Assembly: GCA_015709695.1 (NCBI GenBank)
Contig: CP054183.1
Coordinates: 2,840,992-2,904,991, forward strand
DNA length: 64,000 nucleotides
DNA from: Gammaproteobacteria bacterium
GTDB lineage: Bacteria > Pseudomonadota > Gammaproteobacteria > Steroidobacterales > GCA-2729495
Reading direction: 5' to 3'
Shown: positions 43,007 through 51,280 of the stretch, piece after piece
Layout: each line of letters opens with the position of its first letter
Position numbering within the stretch: the stretch's first letter is position 1
Program-made: the position numbers and the translations under genes
Notes under the pieces: model-generated
Told to the model about the DNA's origin: nothing
Database searches by the model: none
What the model saw: the letters and a program-made list of their open reading frames with translations, nothing else

Positions 43007-45718
43007 TCAGTGCGCCTGGTCCCAGTTGGCACCCGTGCCGACGTCCACCTTGAGCGGTACCCGCAGCTGCGCCGCAGCTGACATGAGCCGTGGCAAACCG
43101 TCCATGACCTGAGGCCGCGCCTGTTCGTGGACCTCGAGTACCAGTTCGTCGTGGACCTGCATGGTCAGGCGGGCGGCGATGCGCTCGCCGGCCAGCCACG
43201 CGTCCACGGCCAGCATGGCCTTCTTGATGATGTCGGCCGCACTGCCCTGCATGGGCGCATTGATGGCGCTGCGCTCGGCGTACTGCCGGCGCGCCGCCTG
43301 CCGTGCATGGATGTCCTGGAGATACAGCCGGCGGCCGAAGACCGTCTCGACGTAGCCTCGATCGCGCGCTTCCTGGCGGGTGCGGTCCATGTAGGCCTTC
43401 ACTCCGGGGTAACGCTCGAAATAGCGGTCCACGTAATCCTGTGCCTGGTCCCGGCCGATGCCAAGCTGCCGGGCGAGGCCGAAGGCGGACATGCCGTAGA
43501 TGAGCCCGAAGTTGATAGCCTTGGCGGAGCGGCGCTGGTCGCTGGTCACGGCATCACTGGCCACCCCGAAGACTTCGGCGGCGGTGGCACGATGGATGTC
43601 GGCGTCCGCCGCGAAGGCGGCCAGCAGCCCCTCGTCGCCCGAGAGGTGCGCCATGATGCGCAGTTCGATCTGCGAGTAGTCCGCCGCGACCAGCACATGG
43701 CCAGGCGGGGCGATGAAGGCCTGGCGGATGCGGCGTCCGGCCTCGGTCCGGATCGGGATGTTCTGCAGGTTCGGATCCGAGGACGAGAGCCGGCCAGTGG
43801 CCGCCACGGCCTGGTGGTAGGAGGTGTGGATGCGCCCCGTCCTCGGCGAGACCTGTGCCGGCAGCTTGTCGGTGTAGGTCGACTTGAGCTTGGCCAGGCC
43901 GCGATAGTCGAGGATCAGCCGGGGCAGGGGATAGTCGGCCGCCAGTTCCTCCAGGACGTCCTCGGCGGTAGAGGGCTGGCCGGTGGGTGTCTTGCGCAGC
44001 ACGGGGAGCTGCTGCTGTTCGAACAGGATCTCGAGCAGCTGCTTCGGCGAGCTGAGGTTGAACGGCCGGCCGGCAGCCGCGTGGGCCTGCTTCTCGATCT
44101 CGGCCATGCCGACGGCGAACTCGTGGCTCATGGCCCGCAGCTGCTTCGCATCCACCAGTACGCCAGCTTCTTCCATGCGCTGGAGCACCGGGACCAGCGG
44201 CTGCTCGATGTCGCGGTACACGGCGGCCAGCGCCGATTCGGCCTGCAGCTGCGGCCAGAGAACCTGGTGGAGTTGCAGGGTGACGTCGGCGTCCTCCGCG
44301 GCATAGGCCGTGGCGGTGTCGACAGCGACGTCTTCGAAACCGATCTGGCCGGCGCCTTTTCCGGCGACGTCCTCGTAGCGGATGGTGTCGCGGCCCAGGT
44401 AGTGCCGGGCGGCAGAGTCCATGTCGTGGCGGATGGCCGTGCTGTTGAGGACGTAGGACTCGAGCATGGTGTCGAAGGCCATGCCGCCCAGCCGGATGCC
44501 GTGGTTGGCGAGGACATGGGCATCGTACTTCAGGTGATGGCCAACCTTGGCGTGCCTGGGCGATTCCAGCCAGCCCCGGAGCTGGTCCAGGACCTCCTGG
44601 CGTGACAGCTGCTCCGGTGCGCCGGGGCAGCGATGCGCCACCGGTACATAGGCCGCCGTGCCGGCCGTGGTGCAGAGCGACAGGCCGACGAGTTCCGCCT
44701 GCATGTAATCGAGGCTGGTGGTTTCGGTGTCGAGGGCGGTGAGCTCGGCGGTTTCGATGCGCTCCAGCCAGACGGCAAGCTGCTCCCGCGTCAGCACGGT
44801 TTCGTAGTGGTTCGTCACCGTGCGGGCGGGAGGTCCCGCAGGGTTGGCCTGCGCCGGCGGCGGCTGCGCGTCGAGCTGCTTCAGCAGGCTGCGCAGTTCC
44901 AGGCGTTCATACAGGGCGTGGAGGGCAGTGGTATCCGCCTCGCGGGGCGTGAGATCCTGCGGCTCCAGGCCGAGGTCCAGCGCGCAGTCGATGGTGGCCA
45001 GCTGCTTCGACAGCTCCAGGGTGGCCAGGTGGTCGCGCAGGCTTTCGCCCACCTTGCCTGCTATCTGGCCGGCATGTGCCCGGATGTTGTCGAGGGAGCC
45101 GTACTCCTTCAGCCACCGCGCGGCGGTCTTGGGGCCGACCTTCGGCACGCCCGGGATATTGTCCGAGCTGTCCCCGACCAGCGCGAGGTAGTCGATGATC
45201 TGCTCCGGGGTGACGTCGAACCGGGCGATGACGCCATCGCGGTCATAGGTTTTCCCCGCCATGGTGTCGACCACGGTGATGCGCGGGCCCACCAGCTGCG
45301 CCATGTCCTTGTCGCCGGAGGAGATCAGCGTGTCGATGCCCTGGGCCGCCGCGCGCCGCGCCAGCGTGCCGATGACGTCGTCGGCTTCCACGCCCTCGAT
45401 GCGCAGCAGCGGCAGGCCGCTGGCCTGCACCGCCTCGATCAGGGGCGCCACCTGGGCACGCAGCTCATCGGGCATGGGTGGCCGGTGCGCCTTGTAGTCG
45501 GCGAACAGCTCATCGCGGAATGTACGGCCCGGCGCATCGAGCACTACGGCGACAAGCTGCGGGGCTTCATCGCGCAGCAGGCGATGCAGCATGTTGAGCA
45601 CGCCCAGTACCGCGCCTGTCGGCTCGCCCCGGCTCGAACTGAGCGGCGGCAGCGCGTGGAAGGCGCGATATAGATAAGAAGAGCCGTCCACCAGGACGAG
45701 ACGCGGGGCCGGGGGCAT
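43007..45718 (-). CDS. polA: PolA, DNA polymerase I
   Basis: A 903-residue polymerase with all three parts: 5' nuclease (1-290, LVDGSSYLYRAFHALPPL, ISSGDKDMAQLV, GDSSDNIPGVPKVGPKTA), 3'-5' exonuclease (about 320-510, ALDTETTSLDYMQAELVG with intact acidic residues) and polymerase (DYSQIELRIMAHLSGD, RRSAKAINFGLIYGMSAFGL, QVHDELVLEV). It fills gaps and removes RNA primers. The start at 45718 has no Shine-Dalgarno; TATAAT lies 6 bases upstream. Confidence 0.97.
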   Translation of the reverse strand: MPPAPRLVLVDGSSYLYRAFHALPPLSSSRGEPTGAVLGVLNMLHRLLRDEAPQLVAVVLDAPGRTFRDELFADYKAHRPPMPDELRAQVAPLIEAVQASGLPLLRIEGVEADDVIGTLARRAAAQGIDTLISSGDKDMAQLVGPRITVVDTMAGKTYDRDGVIARFDVTPEQIIDYLALVGDSSDNIPGVPKVGPKTAARWLKEYGSLDNIRAHAGQIAGKVGESLRDHLATLELSKQLATIDCALDLGLEPQDLTPREADTTALHALYERLELRSLLKQLDAQPPPAQANPAGPPARTVTNHYETVLTREQLAVWLERIETAELTALDTETTSLDYMQAELVGLSLCTTAGTAAYVPVAHRCPGAPEQLSRQEVLDQLRGWLESPRHAKVGHHLKYDAHVLANHGIRLGGMAFDTMLESYVLNSTAIRHDMDSAARHYLGRDTIRYEDVAGKGAGQIGFEDVAVDTATAYAAEDADVTLQLHQVLWPQLQAESALAAVYRDIEQPLVPVLQRMEEAGVLVDAKQLRAMSHEFAVGMAEIEKQAHAAAGRPFNLSSPKQLLEILFEQQQLPVLRKTPTGQPSTAEDVLEELAADYPLPRLILDYRGLAKLKSTYTDKLPAQVSPRTGRIHTSYHQAVAATGRLSSSDPNLQNIPIRTEAGRRIRQAFIAPPGHVLVAADYSQIELRIMAHLSGDEGLLAAFAADADIHRATAAEVFGVASDAVTSDQRRSAKAINFGLIYGMSAFGLARQLGIGRDQAQDYVDRYFERYPGVKAYMDRTRQEARDRGYVETVFGRRLYLQDIHARQAARRQYAERSAINAPMQGSAADIIKKAMLAVDAWLAGERIAARLTMQVHDELVLEVHEQARPQVMDGLPRLMSAAAQLRVPLKVDVGTGANWDQAH

Positions 45719-46139
45719 GCATGGATTATAGGGTTGCCTGCCCGGCCTGCGCCGGGCAGGCCGCTGCCGGAAGCCTGCGCAAGATGCGCCACGCGCCCGC
45801 GTCCGGCCGTGGTCCGGGGCCCGTAGCCGGCCCAGAAATGGCGCGAGCATTTGACGATAACTGCCGCCCGGGCATGGCAGCAGGCAGGAGGCGCAGGCCG
45901 GGAGCGGCTGTGCGGCCTCTCGTGAGGCTGGTCCCGGGAGGACATTATGGTAGGCTGCGCCGGAATCTTGGCGCGGCCGCTTACGGGTTAGTGGCTGCGC
46001 CGTGATGTTGTTGGGGGTTTTTGGCGCGGAGGTCATACGCCAGGCCCGGCGTTGTCGGCAGTTTTCATCGAAACCAAAACGCCGCTGGGTGAGGTGCGTC
46101 ACATTTCCGGCAAGGCAGCTCAGGCAAACTGCCGCCGCT
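45719..46139. other. Intergenic region upstream of riboswitch
   Basis: 421 bases between polA and the riboswitch. It holds the polA -10 box, an 11-bp hairpin (45736-45761) and a long stretch that must carry the promoter for the riboswitch transcript. A T/G-rich patch lies at 46004-46023. No gene with a credible start or composition was found. Confidence 0.6.
45725..45730 (-). promoter_or_regulatory. polA -10 box, leaderless layout
   Basis: A perfect TATAAT on the minus strand, 6 bases before the polA ATG. Transcription would begin at or next to the start codon. A perfect 11-bp GC-rich hairpin (45736-45746 with 45751-45761, loop CTGC) occupies the -35 region. Confidence 0.5.
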
Positions 46140-46230
46140 ATCTGAATCAGGGCAAACCCGTCGAAAGGCGGGGACGCAAAGCTTCCGGTCTGTAGAGCTG
46201 ATGCTCCATGACAGCGGGGCCGCCAGATAA
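46140..46230 (+). promoter_or_regulatory. Cyclic-di-GMP-I riboswitch (GEMM)
   Basis: The sequence has the class I core: CAGGGCAAACC, a GAAA tetraloop on stem P2 (CCGTC/GGCGG, loop 46164-46167), GGACGCAAAGC and CCGG, then the P3 arm. Stem P1 is TATCTG (46140-46145) with CAGATA (46225-46230). Downstream, GGCCCGGCA (46293-46301) can pair imperfectly with TGCCGGCCC (46310-46318) before a short T-run, a plausible terminator platform. It lies 126 bases before the large surface-protein gene. Confidence 0.92.
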
Positions 46231-46292
46231 CCAGGGCTGCCACTTTCGTGTGGCCTGGATTCTGCGTGCTACCCCCCTCGAATGAGACCGGA

Positions 46293-46321
46293 GGCCCGGC
46301 AAGGGATGCTGCCGGCCCTTT
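46293..46321 (+). terminator. Putative expression-platform terminator of the riboswitch
   Basis: An imperfect GC-rich stem (46293-46301 with 46310-46318) followed by TTT and an AT-richer tail, between the c-di-GMP aptamer and the coding start at 46357. The T-run is short, so control at translation is also possible. Confidence 0.45.
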
Positions 46322-46356
46322 GATTGTCGTCGCGACAGGGAAAGTTGGAGTAGCAA

Positions 46357-49300
46357 ATGCAGAAGCGGAAGTCCTGGAACCTCTCGGCGGCGCTGCCGCT
46401 GCTCGCCGGCCTCCTCTCCAGCGCCACGGCCCTTGCGGGCCCGCTGGATACGCTGCAGCCTGGCCAGTGGTACGAGTTTCCCAACTCCCATCTGCGCGAC
46501 CTCAAGCCGAATCCGATGCCGGAAGGCGAGCAGTCCGCCGTCCTCAGCTACAGCGGCGGCACCTTCGACACCAAGCGCAACCGCCTCATCGTGTGGGGTG
46601 GTGGCCATGCTGCCTACGCAGGCAACGAGATCTACGCCTTCTCGGTCGGCACCGGCCAGTGGGCGCGACTGACCAACCCCTCCTCCGACCCGGTCTCGGT
46701 CCACAGCTACGACCAGCTCGAGTACCTGCCCAACCAGGACACCTTCTTCGCCCCGGGCGGCGCGCAGTGGGGGTCGGGTTCGGCGATCCGCAGCACCTGG
46801 CTGTTCAACTTTGCCTCCGGTACCTGGAGCGACGCCGGCCCGATGCCGGAGAGCGTCTACAACTTCTGGTACTACAACATGACCACCGACTATGACCCGG
46901 CCTCCGGCAAGGTCATCGTCATCGGCGCCCACAACTCCGGCACATTCAATCCCGCCACCAAGGCCTGGAACCTGACCGGTGACGGCCATGACGCCCTGGG
47001 CATGACCGGCGCCCTCGATACCAAGCGCCGCCGCTTCGTCGATGTCGGCCGCGGCAAGGCCTATTCGTATTCCGTGGCTGCGGACGGCTCGCCCGGGGCG
47101 CGCACGGCGCTGGCCACCAGTGGCCCGAAGACCATCGTCGACTGTGATGCGCCGGGCTTCGTCTACGATCCGGTCAGCGACCGGTTCGTCGGCTGGTGCA
47201 GCGGCAGCAGCGTCTACACGCTGAACCTCGACACGCTGGCCTGGACCCAGCACTCGGCGACCAACAGCGTGAATCCCGGTACACCCTACGTGGAAGGCAC
47301 CTTCGGCCGCTTCGAATACATGCCGGCCTACAACGCCTTCATCGTCGTCAACAGCGTCTACGAGAATGTCTACGCCTACAAGCTGAGCAGTGGCGGCGGC
47401 ACCGCCCCGGCGACCCCCACGGTCAGCATCAGCGCCAGCCCGGCGACCATCACCAGCGGCAGCTCCGCCACGCTGACCTGGAGTGCCAGCAACGTCAGCT
47501 CCTGCACGGCCTCGGGCGCCTGGAGCGGCAGCCGCGCAACCAGCGGCACGCTCGCCGTCAGCCCGACGGCGACGGCGACGTACACGCTCAACTGCACCGG
47601 CAGCAACGGCTCGGCGGCGAACTCGGCCGCGGTGACGGTACAGGCTGCGGGTGGTGGCTCCACCGGCGGCGGTTCGACGGGCGGTGGTTCCACGGGTGGT
47701 GGCTCCACCGGTGGTGGTTCGACGGGCGGCAGCTCCACATCCGCCGATACCAACTTCGCTGCCCGTGCCAACGGGGCCGGCGTCGTGCGCGCCGTCGGCT
47801 TCGATTCGCAGGCGGAGTGGCTGAAGTACAACGCCGACACCAGCGGCTGCAATCCGAGCTATGCCCCGGGATGCCGCGAGAATGCCTGGGATTCGGCCGT
47901 CAAGGCCTCGGGTGCCGGCTCGCTGCGCTTCGACATCCGCTCGCAGACCGGCGAGGGCGATGCCGGAAACATTGCCATCAACTTCAGCGACGACAACTCC
48001 GTGCAGTTCGGCGCCAACGAGGAGTTCTGGGTCCAGTGGCGGCAGCGCTTCGACAGCTACATGATCGACCACGACTACCGCGAGACCTCGGGCAACGGCG
48101 CCTGGAAGCAGATCATCCTCGCGCAGGGTGATCGCACACTGGCCAACGGCTCGATCCTCAAGGGCTACTCCTGCAGCGAGGCAGAGATCGTCGTCGGCAA
48201 CCTCGGTGGAGCCGGCTTCCCCGGCGGCTACATGGAATGCGGCCGCTACATGAACTTCGACGAGTTCGTGCCCGGCGACAAGTACACCAAGCAGAACATG
48301 CGGGTGAATTCCTCGGGCCAGAAGAACTGCATCTATTTCCCGCGCGGTGCCGACACCTCCGGCTGCCTGTTCTACTACCCGAACGAGTGGATGACCTTCA
48401 TGGTCCACATGACGCTCGGGCCTGTTGGACGGGCCGTGAGCAGCGTCAGCAAGGTGTCCCAGCCCGGTTTCGTCAACAGCACCTACGAGCTCTACGTCGC
48501 CCGCCAGGGCGGGGCGTTCGAGCTGGCACACCGCCACGAAGGCATCGTGATCCCGCGTGGCCAGTACTGGGACTCGGCAACGGGCCAGAACCCCGACAAC
48601 GCGGATGATCGCGGCTATGTCAGCGGCTGGTCGGGCCACGATGGCCACCCGGATGCCAAGTACGGCAAGATCTGGCTGACACCCTTCTACACCGGCAAGG
48701 ACGGCAGCGAAGTCACGCAGAACGCCTCGACCTGGTACGACGAGGTCATCGTCTCGCGCCAGGCCATCGCGGCTCCTGGCGGCAGCACGCCACCGGTGAC
48801 GCCGACGCCGACGGTGAGCCTGTCCGCCTCGGCCAGCTCCGTGGTCTCGGGCAGTTCGCCGACGCTCACCTGGTCATCCAGCAACGCCAGCTCCTGCACT
48901 GCCTCCGGCGGCTGGACAGGATCGAAGGCTACCAGTGGCCAGCAGGCCGTCGGGCCGCTGACCGCCACCACGACCTTCACGCTGGCCTGCGGCTCGGCGA
49001 CGAAGTCGGTGACCGTGACCGTCACCTCCGGTGGCGGTACCGGCGGCGGTTCCGGTGGTGGCTCCAGCGGCGGTGGCAGCGGTGGCGGGTCGACCACGAC
49101 CTACCAGATGCTGCTCGATGTCGCCGGCAGCGCCAGCGGCCAGGTGCTGGGCGGCCAGTCGCTGGCGGGTGTGGCGCGCGTCTACGTCATGCCGGAGACC
49201 AGCGTCACCACCGTCGACTACTACATCGATGGCGTCTTCAAGCACACGGAATATTTCGCGCCGTTCGAACTCGGCGGCGAGACCTTCGACTTCGCGACCC

Positions 49301-50391
49301 TCGGCGCCGGCAGCCACTCGGTGCGTGCGCTGGTGAAGACCGCGGGAGGCCAGCAGGCCGACCTCACTGCCACCATCACCGTGCCCGGTGCCGGCGGCGG
49401 CACCGGCGGCGGATCGGGTGGCGGTTCCTCCGGTGGCAGCGGCAACCAGGCACCGGCGGTGCCGCAGATCGCGCTGGCGAACAACAGCGTGGTGCAGCTG
49501 GGCGATACCGTCCTCGACATCAGCACGGCCTACTCCGATCCCGACGGCGATGCGCTGCTGAGCTCGGAGTGGCAGATCGCCAAGGACAACGGCTTCAGCA
49601 ATCTCGTGCTGAAGCGCTCCGTGGCCGGACCGACTGCCACGGCCCTGCGGCTGGCACCCGGCGTGCTCGAGCCGCTGCACACCTACTGGATCCGTACCCG
49701 CCAGACCGACATCCGCGGGGCGCAGTCCGCCTGGTCACCGGTGGTGACCGTCACGACCCAGACCGCCATGACGCATCCCTCGCAGGCGGATGGCGACGTC
49801 AACGGCAACGGCGTCACGGATTCTTCCGAGGGCATCTGCGACCTGCTCGACGCCCAAAGCAACAACCTCGTGGGTATCCAGGCCAATGCGGGCACCACCG
49901 AGTGCCTGCGCGCCGTCAGCCCCAGCGAGCTGCCGGCGATTCCGACCGGCACCAGCATGCCCTACGGCCTGTTCGCCTTCCGCATCGCCGGGCTGCGCGT
50001 GGATGCCATGAATCCCGCGCGGGTGACGCTGCAGGTTCATCTGCCGCAGGCGCCGGCCGGTGCCGTGAAGTGGTACAAGTATGATGCCGCCAACGGCAGC
50101 CTGTTCGAACTTGCGGGCAGCGTGAGGATGAACGGCAACGTTGCTTCCGTCGATCTGGTCGACGGTGGCATCGGTGATTTCGACGGCATCGTCAACGGCG
50201 TCATCGTCGATCCGAGCGGTCCGCTGGTCATCCCGTCGGCCCCTGGCAGCAGCGGCGGTGGCAGCGGCGGCGGCACCACGGGTGGTGGAACCCAGGGCAG
50301 CAGCAGTGGTGGCGGCAGCATCGGCCTGTTCCTGCCGATGCTCATGGCCGGCGCCGGCCTCTGGCGCAGGCGCCAGCGGCAAGCAGCCTAG
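46357..50391 (+). CDS. Large modular surface protein (propeller, lyase-like and Ig-like domains)
   Basis: 1344 residues. The order is: signal peptide (1-28); Kelch-like beta-propeller (about 35-345, VWGGGHAAYAGNEIYAF); Ig-like domain (350-428, SASPATITSGSSATLTWS); Gly-Gly-Gly-Ser-Thr linker of five units (430-462); jelly-roll domain resembling polysaccharide lyases (465-808, EEFWVQWRQRF, GAWKQIIL); second Ig-like domain (814-892); Gly/Ser linker; beta-sandwich (915-1010); Gly/Ser linker; fibronectin-like domain (1030-1138); region resembling the choice-of-anchor U domain (1140-1295, LFAFRIAGLRVD); and a C-terminal GGGS, membrane span and WRRRQRQ tail of GlyGly-CTERM type. It is likely sorted to the surface and may bind or cut a polysaccharide. 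It is controlled by the upstream c-di-GMP riboswitch. Confidence 0.88.
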   Translation: MQKRKSWNLSAALPLLAGLLSSATALAGPLDTLQPGQWYEFPNSHLRDLKPNPMPEGEQSAVLSYSGGTFDTKRNRLIVWGGGHAAYAGNEIYAFSVGTGQWARLTNPSSDPVSVHSYDQLEYLPNQDTFFAPGGAQWGSGSAIRSTWLFNFASGTWSDAGPMPESVYNFWYYNMTTDYDPASGKVIVIGAHNSGTFNPATKAWNLTGDGHDALGMTGALDTKRRRFVDVGRGKAYSYSVAADGSPGARTALATSGPKTIVDCDAPGFVYDPVSDRFVGWCSGSSVYTLNLDTLAWTQHSATNSVNPGTPYVEGTFGRFEYMPAYNAFIVVNSVYENVYAYKLSSGGGTAPATPTVSISASPATITSGSSATLTWSASNVSSCTASGAWSGSRATSGTLAVSPTATATYTLNCTGSNGSAANSAAVTVQAAGGGSTGGGSTGGGSTGGGSTGGGSTGGSSTSADTNFAARANGAGVVRAVGFDSQAEWLKYNADTSGCNPSYAPGCRENAWDSAVKASGAGSLRFDIRSQTGEGDAGNIAINFSDDNSVQFGANEEFWVQWRQRFDSYMIDHDYRETSGNGAWKQIILAQGDRTLANGSILKGYSCSEAEIVVGNLGGAGFPGGYMECGRYMNFDEFVPGDKYTKQNMRVNSSGQKNCIYFPRGADTSGCLFYYPNEWMTFMVHMTLGPVGRAVSSVSKVSQPGFVNSTYELYVARQGGAFELAHRHEGIVIPRGQYWDSATGQNPDNADDRGYVSGWSGHDGHPDAKYGKIWLTPFYTGKDGSEVTQNASTWYDEVIVSRQAIAAPGGSTPPVTPTPTVSLSASASSVVSGSSPTLTWSSSNASSCTASGGWTGSKATSGQQAVGPLTATTTFTLACGSATKSVTVTVTSGGGTGGGSGGGSSGGGSGGGSTTTYQMLLDVAGSASGQVLGGQSLAGVARVYVMPETSVTTVDYYIDGVFKHTEYFAPFELGGETFDFATLGAGSHSVRALVKTAGGQQADLTATITVPGAGGGTGGGSGGGSSGGSGNQAPAVPQIALANNSVVQLGDTVLDISTAYSDPDGDALLSSEWQIAKDNGFSNLVLKRSVAGPTATALRLAPGVLEPLHTYWIRTRQTDIRGAQSAWSPVVTVTTQTAMTHPSQADGDVNGNGVTDSSEGICDLLDAQSNNLVGIQANAGTTECLRAVSPSELPAIPTGTSMPYGLFAFRIAGLRVDAMNPARVTLQVHLPQAPAGAVKWYKYDAANGSLFELAGSVRMNGNVASVDLVDGGIGDFDGIVNGVIVDPSGPLVIPSAPGSSGGGSGGGTTGGGTQGSSSGGGSIGLFLPMLMAGAGLWRRRQRQAA

Positions 50392-50408
50392 CGGCAAGGC
50401 ATGCACGA

Positions 50409-50448
50409 GGACCCGCCACCCGATACCAGGTGGCGGGTCCTTTGTTTT
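50409..50448 (+). terminator. Rho-independent terminator of the surface-protein gene
   Basis: A perfect 12-bp stem (50409-50420 with 50429-50440), an 8-base loop, then TTTGTTTT. It begins 18 bases after the stop codon. Confidence 0.95.
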
Positions 50449-50482
50449 CCAGGCCGGCCATCGCGTGCAGCCGCGGTGCGGT

Positions 50483-51001
50483 TCAGTCCAGCGGCTTCTC
50501 CAGCACGGCGAACTCCAGCGGCATGCGCGGGATGCCGAAGCTCTCATCGGCAAAACCGAAGGCACGGGTTTCACCGGTGGGCCGGAAACCCAGGCGGGCA
50601 TACCAGGCGATGAGCTCATGGCGCACGGAGATCACCGTCATGACCAGGCTGCGCAGGCCGAGCGCGCGAGCGTGGTGCCCGGCGGCGTCCATGAGGCGTG
50701 AGCCGATGCCCTGACCCTGCGCCTCCGGGCTCACGGTCAGCATGCCGACATAAAGCCGGTTGCCATCCGGGCGCAGTTCCACGCAGCCCACCATGCGACC
50801 CGCGGCTTGCACGACCAGCACCGTGCAGTCGCTTGCGCAGAGCAGCTCACGAACCGTGTCGAGGCTGATGCGGGTGCCATCCAGCAGATCGGATTCCGTG
50901 GTCCAGCCCTGCCGCCCCGAGTCGCCACGGTAAGCCGAGTTGACCAGCGCCGTGATCGAAGCGGCGTCGTCGGCACGCGCGGCCCGCAACAGGATGTCCA
51001 T
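50483..51001 (-). CDS. GNAT-family N-acetyltransferase
   Basis: A 172-residue acetyltransferase with the acetyl-CoA loop VSPEAQGQGIGSRLMDAA (motif A) and the late YARLGFRPTGETR. The substrate is unknown. It follows lptM by 27 bases at the end of the arginine cluster. One may ask whether it replaces a missing N-acetylglutamate synthase, but GNAT proteins of this sort have many substrates. Confidence 0.85.
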   Translation of the reverse strand: MDILLRAARADDAASITALVNSAYRGDSGRQGWTTESDLLDGTRISLDTVRELLCASDCTVLVVQAAGRMVGCVELRPDGNRLYVGMLTVSPEAQGQGIGSRLMDAAGHHARALGLRSLVMTVISVRHELIAWYARLGFRPTGETRAFGFADESFGIPRMPLEFAVLEKPLD

Positions 51002-51028
51002 CGCTCCGAGTCCGCGCCCCGTGCAGGC

Positions 51029-51223
51029 TTACTGCACGGGTGGCGCCTGGTCCTCGTCCTGGTGCTGTGAGGGAGCAGCCTGCGGATCTGCCGGAACGGC
51101 CGGTGCCGCGGGGGGTGACGCCTGCTCCCGGGGTGGCGGCAGGTAGAGGTCGCCCTTCAGCCCGCAGGCGGCGAGGCAGCCGCAGAGGCCGAGAGTCGCC
51201 AATGCCAGGAATGCCTTGTTCAT
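51029..51223 (-). CDS. lptM: LptM (YifL) lipoprotein
   Basis: A 64-residue lipoprotein with the lipobox LAAC (Cys20), followed by the invariant GLKGDLYLPP, the LptM signature, and a Pro/Ala/Gln-rich tail. LptM helps the LptD outer-membrane translocon mature. It usually lies just before lysA or dapF; here it is after argH. TATAAT lies 6 bases before the ATG with no Shine-Dalgarno. Confidence 0.93.
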   Translation of the reverse strand: MNKAFLALATLGLCGCLAACGLKGDLYLPPPREQASPPAAPAVPADPQAAPSQHQDEDQAPPVQ

Positions 51224-51229
51224 CGGCGG

Positions 51230-51235
51230 ATTATA
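51230..51235 (-). promoter_or_regulatory. lptM -10 box, leaderless layout
   Basis: A perfect TATAAT 6 bases upstream of the lptM ATG. A perfect 18-bp palindrome CCAGGGCCCGGGCCCTGG (51247-51264) lies just upstream, between argH and lptM. Confidence 0.5.
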
Positions 51236-51280
51236 CGGTGCGCGGGCCAGGGCCCGGGCCCTGGTCCGGACCGGGCAGGG

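Noticed and set aside
45736..45761. 11-bp hairpin upstream of polA taken as a terminator
   Set aside because: No T-run follows on either strand. It lies at the -35 position of polA, so it is noted only as part of that promoter region.
47645..47745. Repeat array that could be read as CRISPR-like
   Set aside because: Units are contiguous 15-bp coding repeats for Gly and Ser/Thr with no spacers; it is a protein linker.
46147..48648. Open frame of 833 codons opposite the surface protein and the riboswitch
   Set aside because: It has no ribosome binding site and no domain, and it overlaps the aptamer; the plus-strand gene is well supported by domains and a terminator.
50483..51001. GNAT protein as the missing N-acetylglutamate synthase
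   Set aside because: It sits at the end of the arg cluster, but lptM separates it from argH and its sequence is that of a generic GNAT protein; position alone does not support the claim.
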